Assembly (NCBI GenBank): GCA_012521805.1
Contig: JAAYLQ010000072.1
Location: 1-12,382 of the forward strand
DNA from: Bacillota bacterium
GTDB lineage: Bacteria > Bacillota > Limnochordia > Darwinibacteriales > DTU012
Length of the DNA stretch: 12,382 nucleotides
Direction of reading: 5' to 3'
In this document: positions 1 to 7,180 of the stretch, piece by piece
How the letters are laid out: each line of letters opens with the position of its first letter
Position numbering within the stretch: the stretch's first letter is position 1
The notes under the pieces: generated by a model
What the model saw: only the letters and a program-made list of their open reading frames with translations
Database searches by the model: none
Told to the model about the DNA's origin: nothing
Program-made: the position numbers and the translations under genes

Positions 1-125
1 ACTACTTGCTTACCAAGCTTTTGCAAATATGCAATCACCCGGTCAGCACAGCCCAGCAGACGATTGCTTAAATAAATTGTGCCGTCTAGATCAAAGATAT
101 AACCTTGATAATTAAGTAAATCCAT
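1..125 (-). CDS. NagD-type HAD phosphatase, N-terminal fragment
   Basis: This is the first 41 codons of a gene that continues beyond the left edge. The ATG is at 125-123 on the minus strand. The peptide contains YIFDLDGTIYLSN followed by LLGCADRVIAYLQKLGK. This is HAD motif I (DxDGT), with the nucleophile Asp and the acid/base Asp two residues later, then the helix that leads into the cap region in NagD/AraL-type sugar-phosphate or nucleotide phosphatases. The DGTIYLSN continuation is typical of the NagD (class IIA) branch rather than of the beta-phosphoglucomutase branch. The catalytic motifs II and III lie outside the window, so the substrate cannot be judged. A weak purine-rich site (AGGATGG) precedes the start, and an ATG further upstream in that site runs into a stop at once. 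The gene has its own promoter at 171-199. Confidence 0.8.
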   Translation of the reverse strand, partial: MDLLNYQGYIFDLDGTIYLSNRLLGCADRVIAYLQKLGKQV

Positions 126-170
126 GCACTATTCCATCCTGCCTTCCCTATACAACACTATGCTGCCTTA

Positions 171-199
171 ATTATATAGAATATTTTCTGGAACATCAA
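171..199 (-). promoter_or_regulatory. sigma-A-like promoter for the HAD phosphatase gene
   Basis: Read on the minus strand, TTGATG (199-194) and TATAAT (176-171) are separated by exactly 17 bases. The -10 is a perfect consensus and the -35 matches 4 of 6. Transcription would begin near 164, about 40 bases before the ATG at 125. The -35 box overlaps the TGA stop codon of the amidase gene (198-196), so the phosphatase can be expressed separately from the genes upstream. The basis is consensus match and position only. Confidence 0.7.
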
Positions 200-1038
200 T
201 AACTGGCAAGGGTGGAAATATAAGAGAAATAGTCTTCGATGCCGTTGACTACCGCTTCAGCGATTGCTTTCTGCCCTTCTTCCGACAGCATAAACTCACG
301 GTCGCCTTTGTTAGATACAAATCCAATTTCCAACAGTACGGCTGGGATTTCGCTGCGGCGGAGGATAAAGAAATTATCTGGTTTTATGCCCGGATCAGCT
401 CTGCCAGGCAGCAGATCTTTTAGGTAGCGCTGAATTGCAACTGCCAGCTGCTGGCTTTCGTGGGAGTGGGGCTGGTACAAAGTAACCGCTCCTTTGGCAC
501 TTTCTGCCCGATAGTGGTTTGTATGGATGCTGAGCAGAAGATCTGCATTGTGCTGTTGAGCGATCAACAAGCGGGCTCGCAATCCTAATCTGTAGGTAGG
601 AGGGAAGCGGGTTCCCAAGGCGATACCGCGGTCCCGAGAATCGATTGTTCTCCCTAGTTCAAGATCCTGTTTATATTCCCGCTTTGTAATTTCTATCTCT
701 TCTTCGTAGGAGATATAGTCCCATAAATCAGTGTCGCTGGTTCGGGTAAGCACTGCGGTGCCGCCGCGGGCCTGGATTTCTTTGGCAATTGCTTGGCTTA
801 ACAAAAGAGTGATTTCCTTTTCATAAACTCCTGCATGAGCACTTCCAGAATCTCGCCCACCATGACCGGGATCGATCGCAATAGTATATCCTGTGAGCTC
901 AGCTTGAGTTGGAATTACATTTGGTTCAAAAATAATCAGTGCTGTGAGCAGTATTAGAACTGCCACAATTCCAATTACCGCTCCTCTGCTGTGCCTAAGG
1001 GTTATTACTATAAATCTTTTGGATGGCAAGCGGAACAC
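196..1038 (-). CDS. N-acetylmuramoyl-L-alanine amidase, CwlD-like (Amidase_3)
   Basis: This zinc amidase cleaves the bond between muramic acid and the stem peptide of peptidoglycan, outside the membrane. Residues 20-37 form one hydrophobic segment (signal anchor). The Amidase_3 domain spans about 52-272. Visible landmarks are IDPGHGG with zinc ligand H59, YEKEITL with ligand E73, SIHTNH with ligand H172, and LLEIGF with catalytic E237. The single N-terminal anchor, the RTSDTDL stretch and the absence of cell-wall-binding repeats resemble CwlD, which helps make muramic delta-lactam in the spore cortex; that role is inferred. Residues about 106-150 form a charged insertion absent from B. subtilis CwlD as I remember it. 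The GTG at 1038 has no proper ribosome binding site because AGGGG abuts it. A TTG at 1029 lies 8 bases after AGGGG and may be the true start, giving 277 residues. The gene lies 54 bases after the MFS gene and may be co-transcribed with it. Confidence 0.88.
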   Translation of the reverse strand: MFRLPSKRFIVITLRHSRGAVIGIVAVLILLTALIIFEPNVIPTQAELTGYTIAIDPGHGGRDSGSAHAGVYEKEITLLLSQAIAKEIQARGGTAVLTRTSDTDLWDYISYEEEIEITKREYKQDLELGRTIDSRDRGIALGTRFPPTYRLGLRARLLIAQQHNADLLLSIHTNHYRAESAKGAVTLYQPHSHESQQLAVAIQRYLKDLLPGRADPGIKPDNFFILRRSEIPAVLLEIGFVSNKGDREFMLSEEGQKAIAEAVVNGIEDYFSYISTLASY

Positions 1039-1092
1039 CCCTAGCTAAAATAATCTGCTTATTTATATGCATCCCTGCTTGCCCATTAGTAA

Positions 1093-2280
1093 TCATCCAT
1101 CAGTTTTGATAAACTTACCAATCAAGATAACAGCTATCAGGCTGAATCCGGCAGCTGTCCAGAAAACTAATTGATGTGAAAAGCGCATCAACCAGGCAAA
1201 GATCGGAGGACCGACAGCTACCCCCACGAAGCGCATGCTGTTATAAAAGGACGTTACAGTTCCGTTTTGTTCTTTGGCGATGTTTTCAGTTATCAGGGCA
1301 TCTAGGCTGGGCAGCGCCGCACCGATCCCACTAAAACCAAGGGTGAGGATGAAAATCAGGAGAACTAGACTGCGGCTGAAACTAATTACGCCACTGGATA
1401 GAGCCAGGACAGCCATACCGGAAAATGCAGTCCACTTTAAAAGCGGCTTACTATCGCCCAGCAGACGACCAGCGATATAAGAAGCGGTGCAGAGACCAGC
1501 TAAAGGAATTGCTAAAACTAAACCTTTGCGGGTACCCAAAATGTGGTAGTTTTGTTCCAAATATTCCGATACATAAAATTGGATCCCGAAGAGTACCAGC
1601 ATGATAATGCATCCGGTTAGGTAAACAGTAACCAGCCATCTGCCTTCGCTTAACAGGATGGTTTTCAGCTGACTGATCGACTGCTGGAATTCGGACACCT
1701 TTTGTTCCTGTTGGGGGGTTTTAATCCAAAAGATGATGGCTAGAATTGAAGCAGCTGCCAGCAGTGGAATTGCTGCAAAAGGGGCGTACCATGAAAGGGC
1801 AGCTAGATAGGCTCCTAAAATTGGGCTGATCACCTTACCAAATGTATTTGAGGTTTCGATTACCCCTAAAGCATGGCTGACTTCCGCTTCATCGTGGAAA
1901 ATGTCGCGGGTTAAGGGTAAAGTCAGGGGGAATGCGCCTGCAGCCCCGATTCCCTGCATAATTCTGGCTGCTAGAATCACTCGGTATGGATTAGATAAAA
2001 AAAGTGAGGCTAATCCGGCGATAAGACCCCCTAGACCTGCCAGCATTAAACTGGGAATAATAACCACCTTTCTGCCAAACCGATCAGACATAAATCCGGC
2101 AATGGGAATTAGGGGTACCGCAGCAATAGAGTAAACCGTAATGATCAAGCTGGCCTGCACGGGAGTGAGGTTTAGTGTTCGTTCAATAATCGGGATTACT
2201 GGAATCAGCATCGAGTTTCCCAGCGTCATCACAAGTGGAACGGCCGCCAGTGCAGCAAGAGCCAGTATTTTCTGCTTCAA
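1093..2280 (-). CDS. MFS drug-efflux-type transporter (DHA1-like)
   Basis: This 395-residue protein has the length and hydrophobicity of a 12-helix major facilitator in the cytoplasmic membrane. After helix 2 there is a clear motif A (GFMSDRFGRK, residues 62-71). RIMQGIGAAG (about 106-115) is motif B-like, and GKVISPILGA (148-157) in helix 5 resembles motif C of proton/drug antiporters. A hydrophilic central loop at about 187-213 separates the two six-helix halves. Proton-coupled export of a small toxic compound is the likely role; the substrate cannot be told. An ATG at 2376 would add 32 hydrophilic residues, but a TTG at 2280 directly follows a strong AGGGGGAGG site and starts just before the first helix, so I use the TTG. 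No local transcription regulator gene accompanies it. It is divergent from the methyltransferase gene across a 195-base spacer. Confidence 0.85.
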   Translation of the reverse strand: MKQKILALAALAAVPLVMTLGNSMLIPVIPIIERTLNLTPVQASLIITVYSIAAVPLIPIAGFMSDRFGRKVVIIPSLMLAGLGGLIAGLASLFLSNPYRVILAARIMQGIGAAGAFPLTLPLTRDIFHDEAEVSHALGVIETSNTFGKVISPILGAYLAALSWYAPFAAIPLLAAASILAIIFWIKTPQQEQKVSEFQQSISQLKTILLSEGRWLVTVYLTGCIIMLVLFGIQFYVSEYLEQNYHILGTRKGLVLAIPLAGLCTASYIAGRLLGDSKPLLKWTAFSGMAVLALSSGVISFSRSLVLLIFILTLGFSGIGAALPSLDALITENIAKEQNGTVTSFYNSMRFVGVAVGPPIFAWLMRFSHQLVFWTAAGFSLIAVILIGKFIKTDG

Positions 2281-2283
2281 GAA

Positions 2284-2292
2284 CCTCCCCCT
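2284..2292 (-). promoter_or_regulatory. Ribosome binding site that sets the MFS start
   Basis: AGGGGGAGG on the minus strand ends 3 bases before the TTG at 2280; counted from its AGGGGG part the spacing is 6 bases. This purine run matches the anti-Shine-Dalgarno sequence far better than anything before the ATG at 2376, and it decides in favour of the TTG start. Confidence 0.75.
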
Positions 2293-2372
2293 TTCAACAC
2301 TTCTGCATATTAGTATTACCGGGGGTATTAGCTGGCATTCATTGAGAAAGGAAAAGGAATGTCTGCTGATGA

Positions 2373-2414
2373 ACACTAACGTTAAGTGTGGAGACCTGCA
2401 TTATTCTGGAATAA
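2373..2414. repeat. Two short dyads in the MFS/methyltransferase divergent spacer
   Basis: The 195-base spacer 2281-2475 holds no gene. Two small dyads stand out. ACACT (2373-2377) and AGTGT (2385-2389) flank 7 bases. TTATTC (2401-2406) and GAATAA (2409-2414) flank only 2 bases, a 14-base near-palindrome of operator size. No convincing -35/-10 pair was found for either flanking gene, so the dyads cannot be placed relative to a promoter. They are candidates only. Confidence 0.3.
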
Positions 2415-2475
2415 GCTGTAAATATTACTAGTAGAATAGTGGCGTAATACAGGAATTTAGTGGAAAGGTACAGAA

Positions 2476-3723
2476 ATGAATCATCATGATTCCATGTTAG
2501 AGTTAGTATGGTCGGGGAAGCAAGAGGCGGTTCAAGCAGCGGAGACTCCTTGTCAGAAAGTGCTTTGTCCAGTTATTGAGGACAGCGTGAACTGGGACGC
2601 TACAGAAAACCTCTATATTGAAGGGGATAATCTAGATGCGCTGAAGCTGCTCCTGCCTCACTATGAAAAGCGGATTAAACTCATTTATATTGATCCCCCT
2701 TACAATACCGGAAGCCGAGACTTAATTTATCGTGACGGCATGCTCCGGTGTGAGTGGTTGTCATTTATGTACCCTAGGCTGAAACTGCTCCATAAATTTT
2801 TAGCTGACGATGGCGTGATCTTTATCAGTATCGATGATCATGAAGTCGGGCATCTGCGCTGCCTTTGTGACGAAATATTTGGAAGCACTAATTTTATTAC
2901 TCAAATAGTTTGGGAACGGGCGTATGCTCCGGTGAGCTTAAAGAAGCACTTTTCCAAAAACCACGATCATATTGTCGTGTATGCTAAAAAGCGTGATCTA
3001 TTGGTCTGCAATGGACTGGAAAGGACGCCGGAAAGCAACAAACGCTACCGCAATCCTGACAATGATCCCCGGGGTCCCTGGCAGAGTGATAACCTAACGG
3101 TGGGACCTGCGGTTCCAGAAAAATGTTACCCAATTACTACACCGAAGGGAAAGGTTGTCTATCCGCCCCATGGACGTTGTTGGTTGTTTACAGAGAAGCG
3201 TTTTCGGGAATTGATGGCGGATAACCGGATTTGGTTTGGCAAAAACGGGAACAGTGTGCCGCGCCTTAAACGGTTCTTGTCAGAAGTCCAAAACCGGATG
3301 ACTCCAAAAACAATTTGGAGGTATACAGAGGTGGGTCACTCACAGCAGGCGAAACGTGAACTAAAAGAGCTCTTTGATGGACTGACCTGCTTTGATTATC
3401 CTAAACCAGTCGATTTAATCAAGCGGATACTTAAGCTGTATACCCAGTCGAATTCAATAGTTTTGGACTGCTTTTCCGGTTCAGCCACTACTGCCCATGC
3501 AGTGATGGCTTTAAATGCAGAGGATGGCGGCTGCCGGCGCTACATCATGATTCAAATCCCTGAACCGGTACCCGAAAATTCCCCTGCTTACCAAGGTGGA
3601 TTTACCAATATCTGCGAAATAGGCAGAGCGCGGATTAAAAAAGCAGCCGAGCAGATTAAAAAGGAAACAGCCGCAGATATTGATTATGGTTTTAGGGTGC
3701 TGCGCGTTAAGGAATTTAAATAA
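2476..3723 (+). CDS. Orphan beta-class DNA methyltransferase (short type III Mod-like)
   Basis: This 415-residue protein should transfer a methyl group from S-adenosylmethionine to a base, probably N6-adenine, in a specific DNA sequence. The N-terminal ENLYIEGDNLDALKLL (44-59) is the usual lead-in of type III Mod enzymes. Catalytic motif IV is IDPPYNTG with DPPY at 73-76, followed by DDGVIFISIDDHE (111-123). Residues about 142-310 are the target-recognition region. The AdoMet-binding motif I comes late, as DCFSGSATTAHAV (331-343), giving the beta-class order. The protein ends at GFRVLRVKEFK, where full Mod subunits of about 600 residues continue with a C-terminal region, and the stretch between DPPY and the following helix is also short. 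No Res/helicase gene lies within the window on either side, so it looks like a solitary methyltransferase or a remnant. GGAAAGG at 2462-2468 supports the ATG. The next gene starts 18 bases downstream. Confidence 0.88.
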   Translation: MNHHDSMLELVWSGKQEAVQAAETPCQKVLCPVIEDSVNWDATENLYIEGDNLDALKLLLPHYEKRIKLIYIDPPYNTGSRDLIYRDGMLRCEWLSFMYPRLKLLHKFLADDGVIFISIDDHEVGHLRCLCDEIFGSTNFITQIVWERAYAPVSLKKHFSKNHDHIVVYAKKRDLLVCNGLERTPESNKRYRNPDNDPRGPWQSDNLTVGPAVPEKCYPITTPKGKVVYPPHGRCWLFTEKRFRELMADNRIWFGKNGNSVPRLKRFLSEVQNRMTPKTIWRYTEVGHSQQAKRELKELFDGLTCFDYPKPVDLIKRILKLYTQSNSIVLDCFSGSATTAHAVMALNAEDGGCRRYIMIQIPEPVPENSPAYQGGFTNICEIGRARIKKAAEQIKKETAADIDYGFRVLRVKEFK

Positions 3724-3728
3724 CAGAT

Positions 3729-3734
3729 GGAGGT
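3729..3734 (+). promoter_or_regulatory. Ribosome binding site that sets the M28-like start
   Basis: GGAGGT lies 7 bases before the ATG at 3742. The upstream in-frame ATG at 3727 overlaps this site and has no good site of its own, so the 762-residue form is favoured over the 767-residue form. Confidence 0.75.
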
Positions 3735-3741
3735 TGTAACA

Positions 3742-6030
3742 ATGGACACTGCATATGAGAATCGCAGGATCGCTTTGATTATTTTTGGCATCATTCTTGC
3801 TTTAACAGCATTAAATTTTGCTGCTGTCAGACCGCCAGCCGCAGTTGGGGTTGATGCTCCAGAAACTGATTTTGCTTCTGGACGGGCTCTGCGCCATCTG
3901 GAACAGATTGCAGCAGCACCAACGCCGATCGGCAGTGAACAGCACGAACAAGTGAAGCAATATTTAATTGATCAGCTGGAACAGCTGGGACTTGAGCCGC
4001 AGGTCCAATCTACAAGTGCGTATAATCCTGATTGGCGCAGCACAGGTAATGTAGAAAATATAATAGTGAGAATTCCCGGCACAGCGAATTCAAAAGCAGT
4101 GCTGTTAGTTGCCCATTACGATACTCTTGCTCAGGTGCCTGGAGCCAGCAGTTCAAAGGCAGGAATCGCAGCTGTTTTAGAAGTATTGCGGATACTCCAG
4201 CTGGAGCAGCCCCTAAAAAATGATTTGATTATCCTATTTGCCGATGGGGGAGAATCAGGACTTTTGGGGTCCCTTGCCTTTCTCGAACAGCATCCCTGGG
4301 CAGAGAACCTGGGTTTGGTAATCAATCCAATGGCAAGGGGAACAAGTGGACCGGTGATGATGACTGATTCCACCTACAATAACAGCTGGACACTGCCCCA
4401 GTTTGCTGAAGCTGTGGACAAGCCAATTGCTAACTCACTAAATAATGAGATCAACCGCTGGCTGCTTAGTGATACCGATTTTTCCGTGTTTAAGCGCGCT
4501 GGAATACCTGGATTTCAGCTCGCCTTCTGGGAAAGTGAAAGGCATTATCAGACGGCATTAGATAACTTAGCTAATCTTGATCAGCGCAGTCTCCAGCACT
4601 TAGGTACTTATCTTTATCAGCTTGTGAAGCACTTTGGTAGTATTGATATCGAAACTACGGAAGAACCAGATTTGGCAGCTAATCAGGTATATTTTGATCT
4701 GTTTGGCCGCATTATCATCCGCTATCCAGTTGGTGTTGTTGCGCGAACTTTGAGTTTGGTTGTGATCTTGTTTGGTGTAACCTGCTGGTTTGGAGTAAAA
4801 GCAAAGAAAGCAGAGGCAAAAGGCATCGCCCTTGGGGTTGTGCTGTTGTTAGGCGCAGTCCTACTCAGTGTAGTGGCCACGAGGCTGCTTGCTAGTTTTG
4901 TTCAACCTTTCCATCCGCTCTATCAATACATACCACCGGCTTACGGAACGTGGTATTTTGCTGCTCTAGTAGGTGTAATCAGCTTGATTTTCTTTTTGCT
5001 CTATAATTGGGCATTGAATAAATACAACTTGCTGGATTTATACCTTGGAGCAGTGGGATTGTGGGTATTGGCAACAATCCTAGTCTCTCTTCTGTTTCCG
5101 GGCGCAAGCTATGCTTTTGTGCTGCCTTTAGTTTTCGGTCTCGCAGCAGCACTAGTGGTCATTGCGCGGGAGCAGCTTTCATGGGTTGCGCGCTTAATTC
5201 TGCTTTTGGTCAGCGCCCTGCCCTTACTGATTTTATGGCCTAATCTCATTCTGAACCTGTATTACATGCTCGGGTTCACTTTACTGAGTCTGCTGACTTT
5301 CCTAGTGGTACTCGTTTTAGGGATGCTACTGCCGCAGTGGGAAAAAATTATCAAATGGCAGAAGTTGGTTCTGCCCCTTTTAGCAGTGGCGGTAGCTGCG
5401 GCAGGCTTTGGTTTCAGTATTGTTAATGCAGGAGTAAGCCAAGACAATCCGCAGATGGATACCCTGCTATACTTTGTGGATTTAGACCGCGATTCAGCTT
5501 ACTGGGTTAGCCTTGATATCCAGCCAGATGATTTTACCAAGCAGGTTCTTGGCACCGACTTTACAGAAGCGAATCTAGGTGAATTTATTCCTTACGAGAA
5601 TATTCCAGCGCTCAGCCGCCGTGTTGAATTTGATTCAAGTTTAATGGACGATCCTGTTACAGTAGAGCTTTTGAGTGATAGTATTTCCGATGACTCTAGG
5701 GAACTGGTCTTAAGGATTAAAGCAGACAGTGCAGTCAACAACATCCTGATCTTTATTGAACCAGAACTCCTAGTTGATGCTGTTGTACTGAATCAGGAGA
5801 CAACTGTAGAGTGGAATGCTTATTGGCCAATGCTCCGCTGCTATAACTTGGATGCTGAGGGCATTACTTTAACAATTCCGGCGGCAGCTGATCAACCCTT
5901 TTCAATCAAGATTTTATCCCAAAGCCTTGGTCTTCCAGAACTGGGGCTGCAGCCCCGCCCGGAATATATTATTGCGGCACCAACAGCAATAACAGACAGT
6001 ACTTTCACTGCCAAGAGCTACCATTTTTAG
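3742..6030 (+). CDS. Membrane M28-family peptidase homologue, probably catalytically dead
   Basis: This 762-residue protein has the ERMP1-like layout: one N-terminal helix (about 9-27), an extracytoplasmic M28 aminopeptidase fold (about 45-300), roughly eight membrane helices (about 325-563) and a C-terminal external domain (about 564-762). The fold is well kept: VAHYDT, DGGESGLLGS, MARGTSGP, DTDFSVFKRAGIPG and NLDQRSLQHLG align with active relatives. The active site is not. From family knowledge, H125 and E171 remain. The bridging Asp position reads S137 (GASSSKAG), the general-base Glu is G170, the next metal ligand is M197 and the final His is Q270. I infer a non-peptidase role such as binding or scaffolding. 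The reading frame is intact, so this is not a decayed pseudogene. The ATG at 3742 is preferred over that at 3727 because GGAGGT at 3729-3734 lies 7 bases before it. It is probably co-transcribed with the methyltransferase. Confidence 0.85.
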   Translation: MDTAYENRRIALIIFGIILALTALNFAAVRPPAAVGVDAPETDFASGRALRHLEQIAAAPTPIGSEQHEQVKQYLIDQLEQLGLEPQVQSTSAYNPDWRSTGNVENIIVRIPGTANSKAVLLVAHYDTLAQVPGASSSKAGIAAVLEVLRILQLEQPLKNDLIILFADGGESGLLGSLAFLEQHPWAENLGLVINPMARGTSGPVMMTDSTYNNSWTLPQFAEAVDKPIANSLNNEINRWLLSDTDFSVFKRAGIPGFQLAFWESERHYQTALDNLANLDQRSLQHLGTYLYQLVKHFGSIDIETTEEPDLAANQVYFDLFGRIIIRYPVGVVARTLSLVVILFGVTCWFGVKAKKAEAKGIALGVVLLLGAVLLSVVATRLLASFVQPFHPLYQYIPPAYGTWYFAALVGVISLIFFLLYNWALNKYNLLDLYLGAVGLWVLATILVSLLFPGASYAFVLPLVFGLAAALVVIAREQLSWVARLILLLVSALPLLILWPNLILNLYYMLGFTLLSLLTFLVVLVLGMLLPQWEKIIKWQKLVLPLLAVAVAAAGFGFSIVNAGVSQDNPQMDTLLYFVDLDRDSAYWVSLDIQPDDFTKQVLGTDFTEANLGEFIPYENIPALSRRVEFDSSLMDDPVTVELLSDSISDDSRELVLRIKADSAVNNILIFIEPELLVDAVVLNQETTVEWNAYWPMLRCYNLDAEGITLTIPAAADQPFSIKILSQSLGLPELGLQPRPEYIIAAPTAITDSTFTAKSYHF

Positions 6031-6049
6031 TTGATTAAAGGATAAAATG

Positions 6050-6076
6050 ACAGTGACCCTGTTTTGGGGTCACTGT
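6050..6076. terminator. Hairpin between convergent genes
   Basis: ACAGTGACCC (6050-6059) and GGGTCACTGT (6067-6076) form a perfect 10-base-pair stem with a 7-base loop. It sits just after the M28-like stop and includes the last codons and stop of the convergent cyclase gene. On the minus strand it is followed by a T-rich stretch (TCATTTTATCC), so it fits termination of the cyclase gene better. On the plus strand no clean T run follows. Confidence 0.6.
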
Positions 6077-7050
6077 GCTTGTTGGACTGAATTGCGTCCG
6101 CGTTTTTTCGCTATATATAAAGCTTGATCGGCCGCATGAATCAGCTGTTTCCATTCTGTTGGACCAACCTCCCGGGGCTTCATTGCAGCAGTCCCTAGGC
6201 TGATTGTAATGACACCATTGGATAGAGTGGTTTTTTGGTGAGGAATGGAAAGAGATTGAATGCGTTTCCTGATCTTTTCTGCCACGGTGGTTGTTACTTC
6301 CAAATTTGTTGCTGGCAGAATTACCGCAAATTCTTCACCGCCATACCGGGCTACAAAATCACAGGATCCCTTCAGCGTCTGGCGGATTGTAAATGCGATC
6401 ATCTGGAGACAGGAATCACCAGCCGGATGACCATATGCATCATTAAACAGCTTAAAATGATCTATATCAATCATAATCAGCCCCAACCAGGTATCTTCTT
6501 CATAAGCGCGCTGCCACTCTGCGATCAGAGTTTGATCAAATGAGCGTCGATTCGGGATACCGGTCAAGCCATCCAGCGATACCAGTCGTGCCAGTTCAAG
6601 GTTGGCCAGCTCCAATTTGTGTTTAACTTCTAACAGCTCTCGCTCCCGCTCTTTTACTTTATCCATTTGTCTTTTAAGTTTAACAGCAACAGCCACTCTG
6701 GCTAATAATTCAGTTTTGCGGATTGGCTTAGTAATATAATCATCTGCTCCTGCAGCAAAGGATTCTTCTAATATTTCATCCCCAGTATCAGCAGTCATAA
6801 TCATCACTGGAATTGAATTAAACCGAGGATGGCGTTTGAGGGCCTTACATACGGAGATTCCGTCTGTGCCCTTCATAAAAACATCCATCAAAATTAAATC
6901 AACCCGCTTGTAATTATCGTTATTATCAAGGAAGGAAAATACCTGTTCACCACTGGTCACGGTATAGAGATCCTTATAACCAGCGGCGCGGAGATTATGT
7001 TCGACAAAGCGTAAGATGAAGTTGGAATCATCAACAATCAAAATGCTCAC
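6070..7050 (-). CDS. Response regulator with GGDEF output: diguanylate cyclase (PleD-like)
   Basis: This 326-residue cytoplasmic protein joins a receiver domain (about 2-122) to a GGDEF domain (about 157-322) through a charged coiled-coil linker (about 123-156). The receiver has acidic pair D7/D8, phosphoacceptor D56 (LILMDVFMKGTDG), T86 and K108 (KPIRK), so phosphorylation by a partner kinase probably controls it; no histidine kinase gene is present in the window. The cyclase has DGLTGIPNRRSFD, DIDHFKLFNDAYGH and the signature GGEEF (237-241), which should make c-di-GMP from two GTP. The inhibitory RxxD motif normally placed before GGEEF reads GSCD (228-231), so product inhibition at that site is probably lost. 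The start is a GTG at 7050, preceded by a G8 run that serves as the ribosome binding site. It is divergent from the polyamine operon. Confidence 0.93.
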   Translation of the reverse strand: MSILIVDDSNFILRFVEHNLRAAGYKDLYTVTSGEQVFSFLDNNDNYKRVDLILMDVFMKGTDGISVCKALKRHPRFNSIPVMIMTADTGDEILEESFAAGADDYITKPIRKTELLARVAVAVKLKRQMDKVKERERELLEVKHKLELANLELARLVSLDGLTGIPNRRSFDQTLIAEWQRAYEEDTWLGLIMIDIDHFKLFNDAYGHPAGDSCLQMIAFTIRQTLKGSCDFVARYGGEEFAVILPATNLEVTTTVAEKIRKRIQSLSIPHQKTTLSNGVITISLGTAAMKPREVGPTEWKQLIHAADQALYIAKKRGRNSVQQAQ

Positions 7051-7056
7051 AATTTT

Positions 7057-7064
7057 CCCCCCCC
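7057..7064 (-). promoter_or_regulatory. G8 homopolymer acting as ribosome binding site
   Basis: On the minus strand eight consecutive G residues end 6 bases before the GTG start at 7050. There is no AGGAGG alternative nearby, so this tract must pair with 16S rRNA, using G-U pairs. A mononucleotide run here could change length by slippage. Confidence 0.6.
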
Positions 7065-7110
7065 AGAAAATAGATTCGCTTATTATTAATAAAATCCTTC
7101 AATCTAAGAG

Positions 7111-7125
7111 TATTACAGCGTAATA
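7111..7125. repeat. Dyad in the cyclase/regulator divergent spacer
   Basis: TATTAC (7111-7116) and GTAATA (7120-7125) form a perfect inverted repeat with a 3-base centre (AGC). It lies in the 230-base spacer between the cyclase and the regulator, about 60 bases before the cyclase start and about 55 bases upstream of the regulator -35 box. The size fits a binding site of a dimeric regulator; the protein is unknown. Confidence 0.4.
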
Positions 7126-7180
7126 GCTTATCCTGAAAAGCAAGAGAGATGTATTTTTCAAAAATCGGCTTAGATGGCTA

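Noticed and set aside
2281..2376. N-terminal extension of the MFS protein from the ATG at 2376 (32 residues beginning MFISRHSF)
   Set aside because: The extension is hydrophilic and not MFS-like, and has no strong ribosome binding site. The AGGGGGAGG site directly before the TTG at 2280 fits far better, and the extension would fill the divergent spacer.
2141..2431. 96-codon plus-strand open frame antisense to the MFS start
   Set aside because: It is mostly the complement of the MFS gene, has no recognisable motif and no good ribosome binding site. Treated as a shadow.
3742..4640. Idea that the M28-like gene is a pseudogene
   Set aside because: The frame is uninterrupted through the peptidase, membrane and C-terminal domains, and non-catalytic motifs are well kept. 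Loss of the site looks like change of function rather than decay.
7160..7171. Possible sigma-D (flagellar) -10 box, GCCGATTT on the minus strand, upstream of the cyclase
   Set aside because: No TAAA box lies at the required 15-base distance (the nearest is about 19 bases away), and the site is more than 100 bases from the start codon.
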